A stretch of DNA of 45,302 nt from Caballeronia glebae (GCF_001545035.1 NZ_FCOJ02000059.1:1-45302), one strand, 5' to 3'. Numbered from the stretch's first letter, positions 24,707-33,678 are shown. Program-made: numbers and translations. The notes: generated by a model not told the origin, from the sequence alone.

Positions 24707-25618
24707 ATGCTGAATCCACAATGGCTGCGCACCTTTCTCGCGCTCGTCGATCTGGGCAACTTCACGCGCGCCGCCGAGCGGCTCGATCTGACGCAGGCGG
24801 CCGTGAGCCAGCATCTTCGTCATCTCGAAGACGAACTGGGTCTGCTCGTGGTTCGTCGTCCGCGCGGCATCGAGCTCACGCCGGCGGGCAGGGCGCTGAT
24901 CGACTATTGCGAAGAGATGGAACTGGCGAGCAAACGTCTCGCGTCACGCTTGTCCGATAGCGAGGACGAAGCCGGCGAGATCGGCCTCATCACGCCGGGC
25001 AGCATCGGGCTCGTGCTGTTTCCGCTGCTGCTAGATTTGCAGGCGCAGCGTCCGGAATGGAAGATGCGTCATCGCTTCGCGCCGGATTCGGAAGTGCTCG
25101 AAGCCGTGCTGGAGAGCCGTTACGATCTCGGCATCGTCGCGCTGAAGCCGGACGATCCGCGCCTCGCCGCGAGCAAGTTCATCGAAGAGCCGCTCGAACT
25201 GGTCGTGCCCGCGAACGAGCACGTGCATGAATGGCGCGATCTGGAACGGCTCGGTTTCATCGACTATCCGGAAGCGCATATGACCGCGAGCCGCCTGTTG
25301 AGCCGCCGCTTTCCGGGCAATCCGGGCGTCGGCAGCTTGCGCCGGCAAGGCTTCAGCAATCAGATCAGCCTCATTCCGGAATTCGTCGCGCGCGGACTCG
25401 GCTTCACGGTGATACCGCGTTATGCGCGCATCGCGTTCGGCAAGCCCGAAGCGGTCGGCGTCGTGGAATGCGGCGCGCCCGTGGTCGATACGCTGTGGCT
25501 CATCCGGCGCGCGGAATGGCCGCTGCCCGCGCGGTGCGCGCGGGCCGTGGAGTATTTGCGGGAACGGGTTGGCGTTCCCGCGATCAAGGCCGAGCCGAAG
25601 AAAAAGCGCCGCCGCTAA
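24707..25618 (+). CDS. LysR-family transcriptional regulator, divergent from the OYE gene
   Basis: 303 residues. N-terminal winged helix-turn-helix (FTRAAERLDLTQAAVSQHLRHLEDEL) and a LysR substrate-binding domain; the C-terminus ends in a basic KKKRRR tail. No good ribosome-binding site precedes the ATG, and the operator-like repeat lies only 9 bases upstream. The transcript may therefore have a very short leader, or the start may be slightly different. It is divergent from the OYE gene, which it probably controls. Its stop codon directly abuts the stop of the convergent DapA-family gene. Confidence 0.88.
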   Translation: MLNPQWLRTFLALVDLGNFTRAAERLDLTQAAVSQHLRHLEDELGLLVVRRPRGIELTPAGRALIDYCEEMELASKRLASRLSDSEDEAGEIGLITPGSIGLVLFPLLLDLQAQRPEWKMRHRFAPDSEVLEAVLESRYDLGIVALKPDDPRLAASKFIEEPLELVVPANEHVHEWRDLERLGFIDYPEAHMTASRLLSRRFPGNPGVGSLRRQGFSNQISLIPEFVARGLGFTVIPRYARIAFGKPEAVGVVECGAPVVDTLWLIRRAEWPLPARCARAVEYLRERVGVPAIKAEPKKKRRR

Positions 25619-26539
25619 TCAGTGCCCCCAGCGCAGCACGAGAGGATCGAGCCTGCGCGCGACCTTCAACAGACCTTCGCGCACGGCGGGATGCATCGGC
25701 GCGAGCGGATGACGCACCGCATCGGAGCGAATCACGCCGCCTTCCTTCATCAAGGACTTGCAGGCTGCGAGACCGCATTGGCGGTTCTCGTAGTTGATGA
25801 GCGGAAGCCATTGCTGATACAGCTCGGCGGCTTTGTCGGTGTCGCCCGCGAAGTAGGCATCGACGATCTTGCGGATGCCGTCCGGATAGCCGCCGCCCGT
25901 CATCGCGCCGGTCGCGCCCGCATCGAAGTCGGGCATCAGCGTGATGGCCTCCTCGCCGTCCCACGGACCGACGATCGCGTCGCCGCCGAGTTCGATCAGT
26001 TCGCGCAGCTTCGAAGCAGCCTGCGCCGTTTCGATCTTGAAGTACGACACATGCTCGACATCGCGCGCGAGCTTCGCGAGAAACGATGCGGAAAGCGGCG
26101 TGCCGGCCACGGGCGCGTCCTGAATCATGATCGGAATGTCGATCGCATTCGAGACTTCGCGAAAGAACTCGTGGATGCCGCGCTCGTTCACGCGAATCGT
26201 CGCGCCGTGATACGGCGGCATGATCATGACCATCGCGGCGCCCGCGTCCTGCGCGGCGCGGCTGCGCTCGGCACAAATGCGCGAACTGAAATGCGTGGTC
26301 GTGACGATCACCGGGACGCGGCCCGCCACGTGTTCGAGCACGGTGCGCTGAACGGTGTCGCGCTCGGCGTCGGACAGCGCGAACTGCTCGGAGAAGTTCG
26401 CGAGTATGCATACGCCGTGCGAACCGGCGTCGATCATGAAATCGATCGCGCGCTTCTGGCCTTCGAGATCGAGGCGCCCCTCGTCGTCGAAGATGGTCGG
26501 TGCGACGGGGAATACGCCGCGATAAACAGGTGCAGCCAT
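25619..26539 (-). CDS. DapA-family aldolase/dehydratase, possibly 2-keto-3-deoxy sugar acid dehydratase
   Basis: 306 residues, TIM barrel of the dihydrodipicolinate synthase/N-acetylneuraminate lyase family. The Schiff-base lysine is Lys168 in VSYFKIE, and Tyr110 sits in MPPYHG. The catalytic tyrosine of DapA, normally in an I-Y-N-x-P motif, is replaced by Gln140 (MIQDAP). That argues against DapA activity and fits branches acting on 2-keto-3-deoxy acids such as L-2-keto-3-deoxyarabonate dehydratase. The start is set by AAGGAG 9 bases upstream. It is the last gene of a minus-strand operon with acid-sugar dehydratase, lactonase, PdxA-family and transporter genes. Aldolase versus dehydratase chemistry cannot be decided by eye. 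Confidence 0.85.
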   Translation of the reverse strand: MAAPVYRGVFPVAPTIFDDEGRLDLEGQKRAIDFMIDAGSHGVCILANFSEQFALSDAERDTVQRTVLEHVAGRVPVIVTTTHFSSRICAERSRAAQDAGAAMVMIMPPYHGATIRVNERGIHEFFREVSNAIDIPIMIQDAPVAGTPLSASFLAKLARDVEHVSYFKIETAQAASKLRELIELGGDAIVGPWDGEEAITLMPDFDAGATGAMTGGGYPDGIRKIVDAYFAGDTDKAAELYQQWLPLINYENRQCGLAACKSLMKEGGVIRSDAVRHPLAPMHPAVREGLLKVARRLDPLVLRWGH

Positions 26540-26567
26540 TGAAGTGTGTCTCCTTTGATGTATGCGT

Positions 26568-27524
26568 CTAGATCCGGTACAGCGCGCTCGCATTGTCGAA
26601 AAAGAGCGCGAGGCGTTCCTGCCGCGTGCGCTTTGCGACGATGGTCTTGAAGCCCGTGAAAAGATCGTCGAGCGTGACGACGAGACTGTCGACCGGAAAG
26701 TTACTCGCGAACAGACATCGCGCGACGCCGAAGCTTTCGATCGCCTCGCGCACGATGCGCCCGTTGCGCTCGACGCTCCAGCTTACGCCAGTCTCGCCGA
26801 TACCCGAGATCTTGAGCCATACGTTCGGCCATTGCGCGAGCGCATCGAGTGCGGCGCGCCATGCGGCGAGCGCTTCGTCGCTGCGATCCGCGGGCAGACC
26901 CGTATGGTTCACGATGATTTTCATCTGCGGAAAATCGCGCGCGAGTTCGGCTGCCTCGGTGAAGTGCCACCACGGTGCCTGCAATTCGAACATCAGGCCG
27001 CTTTGCGCGAGCAGCGCATAACCGCGCCGCCAGCGCTCGCAACGCATCGAGCCGGGCGCGGCGAACTCCGCGCGATGTTCCGCGCGCGGCACGGTCTTCG
27101 GCTTGTGGCGCACGCTGCGCACGAGCGGCATCTCGCGATAGGCGTCGATGACGTCGGCGACATCGTCGCGATCGAGCCAGATTTGCGCGGCCATCGCATT
27201 CGGCAAACCGGTGCGTTCGTGCAGCGCCCTGGCCCAGCGCGCTTCGCCGAGCACGTCGCGCGGGTCCCATTCGCCTTCCATCATGACAGTCTTCACGATG
27301 CGATGATTGCCCGCCTGCGCGAAGTAATCGTCGGGCAGGAAGTTCGTGCAGATCGACGCGTAGTCTCCGTAACGAAACGCGATGCGCGGCAGATCGCGCA
27401 GCCACGGATGATAGTTGCGCGACACGTCCCAGAAGTGATGATGCGCGTCGACGATGGGCAGATCGGCGTCGTCGCCGCTTTCCAGAAAGCGTTCGCGCAG
27501 GGCTTCGATGCGTTCTTGCATCAT
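26568..27524 (-). CDS. COG3618 amidohydrolase, probable sugar lactonase
   Basis: About 318 residues. Metal-dependent TIM-barrel hydrolase of the amidohydrolase_2 class: IVDAHHHFWD near residue 25, IIVNHTGLP for a later metal His, and LFASNFPVD with the final Asp/Asn region. COG3618 includes L-fucono- and L-rhamnono-lactonases, which open aldonolactones; the acid-sugar neighbours fit that role. Two successive ATGs start it 4-7 bases after the stop of the PdxA-family gene, with no strong ribosome-binding site, which suggests translational coupling. I chose the first. In the final motif the residue after Ser is Asn (ASNFP), where many amidohydrolases have Asp (GSDWP). Confidence 0.83.
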   Translation of the reverse strand: MMQERIEALRERFLESGDDADLPIVDAHHHFWDVSRNYHPWLRDLPRIAFRYGDYASICTNFLPDDYFAQAGNHRIVKTVMMEGEWDPRDVLGEARWARALHERTGLPNAMAAQIWLDRDDVADVIDAYREMPLVRSVRHKPKTVPRAEHRAEFAAPGSMRCERWRRGYALLAQSGLMFELQAPWWHFTEAAELARDFPQMKIIVNHTGLPADRSDEALAAWRAALDALAQWPNVWLKISGIGETGVSWSVERNGRIVREAIESFGVARCLFASNFPVDSLVVTLDDLFTGFKTIVAKRTRQERLALFFDNASALYRI

Positions 27525-27528
27525 GGCG

Positions 27529-28530
27529 TCAGTCCACGCGGTCTTGCGCCATGCGCACAGCGATGTCGAAGGCCTTTTGCGTCGCGCCGGCATCGGCGCG
27601 GCCCTGGCCGTGGATATCGAACGCCGTGCCATGCGCGGGCGTCGCGATCGGCACGGGCAGGCCGCCGTGCACCGTGACGCCGCGCCAAAAGCCCATGAGC
27701 TTCATCGCAATCTGACCCTGGTCGTGATACATCGTGACCACGCCGTCGAACACTTTCTGATCGCGTGCGCGCACAAAGATGGTGTCGGCGGGGAAGGGGC
27801 CTTGCGCGTCATAACCTTGCGCGCGCGCCTGTTCGACGGCCGGCGCGATCACGTCGATTTCCTCGCGCCCGAACGCGCCGTTATCGCCGTTATGCGGATT
27901 GAAGCCGCATACCGCGATGCGCGGCTGGTCCACGCCCGCGCGCTTCAGGCCATCGTGAATCAGTTGCACCGCGCCGACGATACGCTCGGGCGTGAGTTTC
28001 GCGCTCACGTCCTTCAACGCGATATGCGAGGTCACGCGCGAGGTCCACAGTTCGTCGAGCACGTTGAACTCGCAGAACGCGCCGCTGTAGTCGAGCTGAC
28101 GCGCGAACCATTCCATCTCGTCGTTCGTCTCCATGCCGGCCATGTGCAGCGAGGTCTTGTTGACGGGCGCGAAAAGCATCGCCTGCGTGCGGTTCGCGCG
28201 GGTCATCGCGAGGGCCTGTTTGAAGGCTTCGAGACTATAACGGCCGCCGCGTTCGGTCGATACGGCGCGCTCATAGGGCGCGTCGTCGGGCAGGCGGAAA
28301 TCGATAAGCGATGGCATGTCGGTATCGCGCGCGGCGGCGGCTTCGTTCTCGACGACCCGATACTCGAAACGTTGCTGCGCGATCTCCATGCCTTTATCGA
28401 CTTCGCGCTTGTCGCCGATGATGAGCAGATCGGCGCGCGCGCGATTCTCGGGCTTCGCGATGAGACGCGCGATCAGTTCGGGACCGATGCCGGCGGGGTC
28501 GCCGAGAAGAACTGCGATGCGAGGTTTCAT
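27529..28530 (-). CDS. PdxA-family 4-phosphate dehydrogenase (PdxA2-like)
   Basis: 333 residues. Family motifs: GDPAGIGPE at the N-terminus, TSHIALKDVS and YHDQGQIAMK with metal-binding histidines, CGFNPHNGDNG and GTAFDIHGQGRAD. PdxA oxidises 4-phosphohydroxy-L-threonine in vitamin B6 synthesis, but the PdxA2 branch oxidises D-threonate or D-erythronate 4-phosphate in acid-sugar catabolism; a terephthalate-diol dehydrogenase (TphB) also belongs here. Acid-sugar neighbours favour PdxA2. The usual DUF1537 kinase partner that would supply a phosphorylated substrate is not in the window. Confidence 0.85.
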   Translation of the reverse strand: MKPRIAVLLGDPAGIGPELIARLIAKPENRARADLLIIGDKREVDKGMEIAQQRFEYRVVENEAAAARDTDMPSLIDFRLPDDAPYERAVSTERGGRYSLEAFKQALAMTRANRTQAMLFAPVNKTSLHMAGMETNDEMEWFARQLDYSGAFCEFNVLDELWTSRVTSHIALKDVSAKLTPERIVGAVQLIHDGLKRAGVDQPRIAVCGFNPHNGDNGAFGREEIDVIAPAVEQARAQGYDAQGPFPADTIFVRARDQKVFDGVVTMYHDQGQIAMKLMGFWRGVTVHGGLPVPIATPAHGTAFDIHGQGRADAGATQKAFDIAVRMAQDRVD

Positions 28531-28563
28531 GTTCGTTGTCTCTGTAAGTATGTTGGTCGGTCG

Positions 28564-29862
28564 TTAGCGGGTGCGGCGCAGATCGATTGCGATCGAACCG
28601 AAGATATACACCAGCGCGCACGCGCCGTAAAAGTGCAGCACCGCGTCGAAGGAACCGGTGCGCTGGAGAATGAAGCCGGTGATGAGCGGAATCGAAATGC
28701 CGCCGACGCTGCCAGCGCAGTTCATGCACGCACCGAGCAGGCCGACGCGTGCCGGGCTCGCGAGCAGCGAAGGCAGGCTCCAGTAGAGACTGCCCCACAT
28801 AAGCAGGAACGATGCGCCGCACAGTACCGCGACCGCGACGACGGGCGACGTGATGGTCGGCAACGCGGCGAACACGGTGAGCGTCGCCATGCCGGAGACC
28901 GCGATCATCGTCTTGATGACTTTACCGCGCGACAGGTTCATCGCGCACAATGCATCGCACAGGAAGCCGCCCGAGAGCGAGCCGAGCGCGCCCGCAAGGA
29001 AGATGAAGAAGGTCGCCGCGCCGATTTGCGAGAGGCTCAAACCGCGCGCCTGCGTCAGATAGCTCGGGCCCCACGTGAGCAAGCCGAAGAAGATCATCGC
29101 CCAACTCATGCGACCCACGCACATCGCAATGGTCGAGCGCAGCGGCAGCGGCGTATCGTCTTCGCTCGCACGCGCCGCATTCGACACGGGCGACGCGCCG
29201 TCGTGGATATGGGCAAGCTCCGCGCCGTTCACGCCCGGATGGATCGCGGGATCGTCGCGCAGGTAGCGCCATGCGAGCCAGCCACACGCGATGGTCGCAA
29301 GCCCCGCGACGACGAACGCCGTGCGCCACGAGCCGAACATGAGGATGAGATTCGAGATCGCGAGGCCGCCGATCGCGGCGCCCAACGGCGAGCCCGCATC
29401 CATCAGCACCGCGCCGCGTGCGCGTTCCTTGCGCGACAGCCATAGCGCGTTGAGCTTGCTGCCCGCGGGAAAGAGCGGCGCTTCCGCGCCGCCGAGACCC
29501 ACGCGCAGAAACAGCATCGACAGCCCGCCGGTGGCCGCGCCCATCAACGTCTGAAAGATGCCCCACAAGACAGTTGCGCCTGCAACTACTTTGCGCGGCC
29601 CGAGCTTGTCGATGAGCCATCCGCCCGGAATCTGCAACAGCGCATAGGACCAGAAGAAGCTCGACAGCACGAGCCCCTGCATCGCGGGCGAGAGCGCGAA
29701 CTCCTTCGCGATGGTGGGCATCGCGATGGAAAGCGAGATGCGGTCAACGAGGTTGATCAGCGTGATGAGAAACACCACGCCGAAGATACGCCAGCGCACG
29801 CTCGTCGCGTGAGCGGACGAGGCGGCGTCGTGCGCCGCGCGTGCTTCGATCCTGCTTTCCAT
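28564..29862 (-). CDS. MFS transporter, anion:cation symporter (ACS) family
   Basis: 432 residues, 12 predicted helices. The ACS signature appears as NLVDRISLSIAMPTIAKEF in helix 1 and QIPGGWLIDKLGPRK after helix 2, with a GLGGAEAPLFPAGSKLNALWL segment typical of glucarate/galactarate/tartrate and hexuronate transporters. It probably imports the acid sugar degraded by the operon. It is the second gene after the dehydratase, with 46 bases between them. Confidence 0.86.
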   Translation of the reverse strand: MESRIEARAAHDAASSAHATSVRWRIFGVVFLITLINLVDRISLSIAMPTIAKEFALSPAMQGLVLSSFFWSYALLQIPGGWLIDKLGPRKVVAGATVLWGIFQTLMGAATGGLSMLFLRVGLGGAEAPLFPAGSKLNALWLSRKERARGAVLMDAGSPLGAAIGGLAISNLILMFGSWRTAFVVAGLATIACGWLAWRYLRDDPAIHPGVNGAELAHIHDGASPVSNAARASEDDTPLPLRSTIAMCVGRMSWAMIFFGLLTWGPSYLTQARGLSLSQIGAATFFIFLAGALGSLSGGFLCDALCAMNLSRGKVIKTMIAVSGMATLTVFAALPTITSPVVAVAVLCGASFLLMWGSLYWSLPSLLASPARVGLLGACMNCAGSVGGISIPLITGFILQRTGSFDAVLHFYGACALVYIFGSIAIDLRRTR

Positions 29863-29908
29863 GTCTGTCTCCTGTCGCCTCGGGTTGCATGGGCCCGCGG
29901 TCGTCTCG

Positions 29909-31084
29909 TCATTCGACGATGTTGAAGTCGCTCAGATGCTTGTCGGACAGCGTGATGCCGAGACCCGGCGTTTCCTCGGAGAGTTGCAGATAGCCGTTCT
30001 CCGGCTGCGGCTCGCCGTCGAAGATGTAATAGAAAAGCTCGTTGCCCACTTCGACGTCGAACACCGGGAAGAACTCGGACATCGGGCTCGCGGTGCTCGA
30101 CATCGTCAGGTGATAGTTATGCATCTGGCCCGCGTGCGGAATCACGGGAACGGACCACGCTTCGGCCATCGCGTTGATCTTGCGCGCCGCCGTGATGCCG
30201 CCCACGCGATTCGTGTCGTATTGAATGACGTCGACGGCGCGGCGCTCCAGCAGATCCTTGAAGCCATAACTCGTGAACTCGTGCTCGCCACCGGAGATCG
30301 GCACGATGTTCATCTTCTTCAGCTCCTGATAACCCTCGATGTCGTCGCCGATCACGGGTTCTTCGAGCCAGCGCGGATTGAACTCGGCAAGCCGCGGCAA
30401 CATGCGGCGCGCATATTCCAGCGTCCAGCCCATGTAGCATTCGAGCATGATGTCGACTTCATCGCCCGCCAGTTCACGCAACAGCCGCACTTGTTCGAGA
30501 TTCTTCGCCATGCCACTGGGACCGTCTTTCGGGCCATAGCCGAAGCGCATTTTCATCGCGGTGAAGCCCTGGTCGAGATAACCTTGCGCTTCGGCGAGGA
30601 ACGCGTCGCGGTCGTCGTTGTTATATAGCTTCGACGCATAACACCAGATCTTTTCTTTCGTGCGGCCGCCGAGCAGCTTGAAAACAGGCTTCTTCACGGC
30701 CTTGCCCATGATGTCCCACAGCGCGATGTCGATCGCCGAAATAGCCGCCATGCCGATGCCCTTGCGGCCCCATGCGTGCGTGCGCCGGTACATCTTCTGC
30801 CAGATGTACTCGTAATCGAACGGATCTTCGCCGATGGCGATTGGCGCGAGATATTCATCGACGATCTGCTTCGCAACGCGCGGCGCGAGCGCGCAATTAC
30901 CGATCCCGATCGTGCCGTCGTCGCATTCGATCTCGACGACGAGCCAGCCGTGAAAGCGGAACGAGCCCATAGCATCGCCGCGCTCGTAGAGGATATCGAC
31001 GGCGTTCGTGCAGAAGTGCGATTGCGGCGGAACGACCTTGCCTTTCCATTCGAAAACGCGTGCGCGGACATGCTTGATCTTCAT
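29909..31084 (-). CDS. enolase-superfamily acid-sugar dehydratase (rhamnonate dehydratase-like)
   Basis: 391 residues: N-terminal capping domain and a C-terminal MR_MLE barrel. Metal ligands are the acidic residues in MLECYMG, RWLEEPV and SGGEHEF. A KMR triplet (MKMRFGYGP) replaces the KxK of mandelate racemase, and VIPHAGQMH supplies the catalytic His. This arrangement, and NTPMSEFF-like STASPMSEFFP near the end, follow L-rhamnonate dehydratase. The product would be a 2-keto-3-deoxy acid, a substrate for the DapA-family enzyme of the same operon. The start has GGAG 9-10 bases upstream. It is the first gene of the operon and divergent from a LysR gene. Exact substrate unknown. Confidence 0.85.
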   Translation of the reverse strand: MKIKHVRARVFEWKGKVVPPQSHFCTNAVDILYERGDAMGSFRFHGWLVVEIECDDGTIGIGNCALAPRVAKQIVDEYLAPIAIGEDPFDYEYIWQKMYRRTHAWGRKGIGMAAISAIDIALWDIMGKAVKKPVFKLLGGRTKEKIWCYASKLYNNDDRDAFLAEAQGYLDQGFTAMKMRFGYGPKDGPSGMAKNLEQVRLLRELAGDEVDIMLECYMGWTLEYARRMLPRLAEFNPRWLEEPVIGDDIEGYQELKKMNIVPISGGEHEFTSYGFKDLLERRAVDVIQYDTNRVGGITAARKINAMAEAWSVPVIPHAGQMHNYHLTMSSTASPMSEFFPVFDVEVGNELFYYIFDGEPQPENGYLQLSEETPGLGITLSDKHLSDFNIVE

Positions 31085-31192
31085 CTTCGGTATCTCCGTG
31101 TGATTCGATTCGATTTGAAGTAAAGCCGCGCGCTGTGCCAAGTGCGAGGGTTTGCGCGGCTATTTCGCGTAACGCTAGTGTGCGAAACTCCG

Positions 31193-31243
31193 CGATAACT
31201 GACTATTGAATTATTTGAATCAGGCTATTTCCTGGAGTTATCG
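31193..31243. promoter_or_regulatory. inverted repeat between the dehydratase operon and lysR
   Basis: CGATAACT (31193-31200) and AGTTATCG (31236-31243) form a perfect 8-bp inverted repeat 35 bases apart. Between them lies an A+T-rich TTGAA-TTA-TTTGAAT direct repeat. The spread suits two LysR binding sites in a divergent promoter, the right arm lying at the lysR ribosome-binding region. Confidence 0.45.
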
Positions 31244-31248
31244 CTCGC

Positions 31249-32172
31249 ATGATCGCGCCCGCAACGACCATCCGCAAACGTCTGCGTTTGCGTCATCTGC
31301 AATTGATGATGGCGCTTTCGGAAACCGAGTCGCTCAGGAGCGCCGCCGACGAACTCGCGATGACGCAGCCCGCCGCGACGAAAGCTTTGAAGGAGCTGGA
31401 GGACACGATCGGCGCGTCGCTCTTCGTGCGCCACGCGCGCGGCATGGAGCCGACGATCTACGGCGAAGCGGTGATGCGCTATGCGCGCGTCGTCTTCGAG
31501 GATCTCGATGAGTTGCGCGAAGAACTGGCCGCGATCGAGGCGGGCGATATCGGCAAGGTGCGTATCGGCGCGGTGATGGCGCCGGCGCCGGATCTGCTGA
31601 CCCGCGTGATCGTGGCATTGAAAGAAGCGCATCCGCGCTTGCAGATCAGCGTGCAGATCGATACCAGCGATGTGCTCGTGCAGGCGTTGCAGCAGGATCA
31701 GCTGGATATCGTGGTGGGGCGCATTCCGTACGGCGTTTCCGCGCTGGAACTGACGTTCGAGACCTTGTCGGAAGAGGCGCTGGCGATCGTCACGCGGCCG
31801 GATCATCCGGCTGCCGGGATGGGGGCCAAACCGAAACTTGCCGATCTGGCGAAGTATCCGTGGATCGTGCAGCCGCATCCGAGCCCGATGCGGCAGATCA
31901 TCGACCAGACGTTTCGCGAATCGCGCGTGGCGCCGCCGGTGAGCACGGTCGAGACGTCTTCGATTCTCACGACTTTGTCGTTATTGCGGGATTCGGACAT
32001 GCTGGCCGTGTTGCCAAGCTCGGTCGCCGATTACTACGCCGCGCTCGATACGATCGCCTCGTTGCCTACGCCGTTGCGCGGACGGCTCGCGCCTTATGGC
32101 CTGATCCTCAGGAAGAACCGGCGCATCAGCCCGGCGACGCAGTTGGTGATCGACGCGATCAGAAGCGCCTGA
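31249..32172 (+). CDS. LysR-family transcriptional regulator (GbpR-like), regulator of the acid-sugar operon
   Basis: 307 residues. Winged helix-turn-helix with LRSAADELAMTQPAATKALKELED, then a substrate-binding domain like that of the Agrobacterium galactose/arabinose regulator GbpR. GbpR relatives sense sugars or sugar acids, which fits the divergent dehydratase operon. The stop codon is embedded in a long hairpin shared with the convergent transporter gene. Confidence 0.88.
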   Translation: MIAPATTIRKRLRLRHLQLMMALSETESLRSAADELAMTQPAATKALKELEDTIGASLFVRHARGMEPTIYGEAVMRYARVVFEDLDELREELAAIEAGDIGKVRIGAVMAPAPDLLTRVIVALKEAHPRLQISVQIDTSDVLVQALQQDQLDIVVGRIPYGVSALELTFETLSEEALAIVTRPDHPAAGMGAKPKLADLAKYPWIVQPHPSPMRQIIDQTFRESRVAPPVSTVETSSILTTLSLLRDSDMLAVLPSSVADYYAALDTIASLPTPLRGRLAPYGLILRKNRRISPATQLVIDAIRSA

Positions 32173-32197
32173 GCGCGCGAACCGCGCGCTCAGGCGC
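32165..32197. terminator. 15-bp perfect hairpin between convergent lysR and MFS genes
   Basis: Arms GCGCCTGAGCGCGCG and CGCGCGCTCAGGCGC around AAC. It includes the lysR stop codon and ends just before the transporter stop. There is no T-run, so it may act as a transcription barrier or RNA end stabiliser for both genes rather than a classic terminator. Confidence 0.6.
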
Positions 32198-32200
32198 CTA

Positions 32201-33499
32201 TCATCGCCCGACGAACTCCGCGTGCAGTGCATCGTCGGAAGCGGCGGCCTCGTCCAGTGCAATATCCGGCCGCATGAAAAACGTCATCACGATGCCGACC
32301 GCGAGCAACGCCAGCGAGCCCGCGAACGGCAACGTCCAGCTTCCGGTCCGATCGACGACGAAGCCGAACACGATCGGCGAGAAAATCCCCGCGATCGCCG
32401 ATCCCGCGTTGACGAGCCCGCTCGCGATCCCCACGTGCTTCGGCGTGATGTCCATCGGCACGGCCCAGATCGGTCCGATAGTCATCTCCAGAAAGAAGAA
32501 CGACAGGCTCATCGAAGCGGCCATGATCGGCAGCGACTTCACGAACATCACCGGTGCGAGAAACACGAGCGCCCCGAGAAACGCGACGATGATCATGTTG
32601 CGCCGCGCCGCGACCACGCTGCCCGTGCGCTTCAGAATGCGATCGGAGATCACGCCGCCCGCCGTATTGCCGACGACGCCCGACAGAAACACGCCCGCCG
32701 AAAAGAGCGCGGAGCTTTTCAGATCGAGACCGCGGCCATGCATGAAGAACGTCGGCAGCCACGTGAAGAAGAGCCAGCCGGTCCAGCCATAGCAGAAGTA
32801 GACGATCATCGTCGGCGCGATGCGTTTGAGCAGACGCCCCCACGGCGTCGGCTCGCGCGTCTTGTCGACGGCGACCTTGTTTTCGGGCGGCAACTCGGCT
32901 TCTTCGGCGGCCGTCATATGCCGATGCTTGCGCGGATTGTCCGCGAAGTACCACGCATACACGATCACCCACACGGCCGTCAGCGCACCGACCAGCACGA
33001 ACGACGCACGCCACGAAGCGAACGCGACCAGCAACGCGATCAACGGCGGCGTGAGCGCGTTGCCGAGACGCGAGAACGAATGCGTGAGACCTTGCACGAA
33101 ACCGCGCTTGCTCGCCGGATACCAGTTGACGAGCGCGCGCGCCTGCGCCGGCAGCGCCGCGCCTTCGCCGACGCCGAGCAACATGCGCGCGCAGAACAGC
33201 GACGCGACGCCGCCCGCGAAACCCGTTGCGATCGACGCGACGATCCAGATCGACGCGCACAGCACGAGCGTGGTCTTCGCGCCGAAGCGGTCGCTGAACC
33301 ATCCGCCGATCACCTGGCAGATCGCATACGTATAAGCGAACGCGCCGAACACGAGGCCGACGTCGGTATTGGAGAGATGAAGGTCGTCGCGTATGAGGCC
33401 CGCCGCTGCGGACAGGTTCACGCGATCGAGATACATGATGAACGACATCGCGCACATCAGCGCGAGCACGGAACGGGTGACTCTGGGGCGATGCAGCAT
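32201..33499 (-). CDS. MFS transporter, ACS family (second copy)
   Basis: 432 residues with 12 predicted helices; YLDRVNLSAAAGLIRDDLHLSN in helix 1 and QVIGGWFSDRFGAKT after helix 2 are ACS-family motifs, as is GVGEGAALPAQARALVNWYP. Substrates of the family are organic acids such as hexonates, glucarate, tartrate or phthalate. It is a separate unit from the acid-sugar operon, with its own GGAGGAG ribosome-binding site, but lies next to the same LysR gene. It is only distantly similar to the other MFS protein of the locus, so they are not a recent duplication. Confidence 0.86.
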   Translation of the reverse strand: MLHRPRVTRSVLALMCAMSFIMYLDRVNLSAAAGLIRDDLHLSNTDVGLVFGAFAYTYAICQVIGGWFSDRFGAKTTLVLCASIWIVASIATGFAGGVASLFCARMLLGVGEGAALPAQARALVNWYPASKRGFVQGLTHSFSRLGNALTPPLIALLVAFASWRASFVLVGALTAVWVIVYAWYFADNPRKHRHMTAAEEAELPPENKVAVDKTREPTPWGRLLKRIAPTMIVYFCYGWTGWLFFTWLPTFFMHGRGLDLKSSALFSAGVFLSGVVGNTAGGVISDRILKRTGSVVAARRNMIIVAFLGALVFLAPVMFVKSLPIMAASMSLSFFFLEMTIGPIWAVPMDITPKHVGIASGLVNAGSAIAGIFSPIVFGFVVDRTGSWTLPFAGSLALLAVGIVMTFFMRPDIALDEAAASDDALHAEFVGR

Positions 33500-33678
33500 C
33501 TTCTATGTCTCCTCCGAGGCTTGTTGCGCGCGGGGTCGATCCGTTGCGCGCGCTCTTTTTTCGAGGACGGACCATCTGGCGGTCCGACGCTCCGCAGTCT
33601 CGCGAAAACAGCGATAGCCGTCTATTGAATTCGCCTCATGAGGTGATTACCGGCGGTTATGGCTCGGCAAATAACAAA

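Noticed and set aside
27454..29445. A 663-codon plus-strand open frame opposite the lactonase, PdxA and MFS genes
   Set aside because: No family resemblance and shadow-type composition; three intact minus-strand genes occupy the same DNA.
28564..33499. The two MFS genes as a recent duplication
   Set aside because: They share only family-level motifs and differ throughout, so they are separate members of the ACS family.
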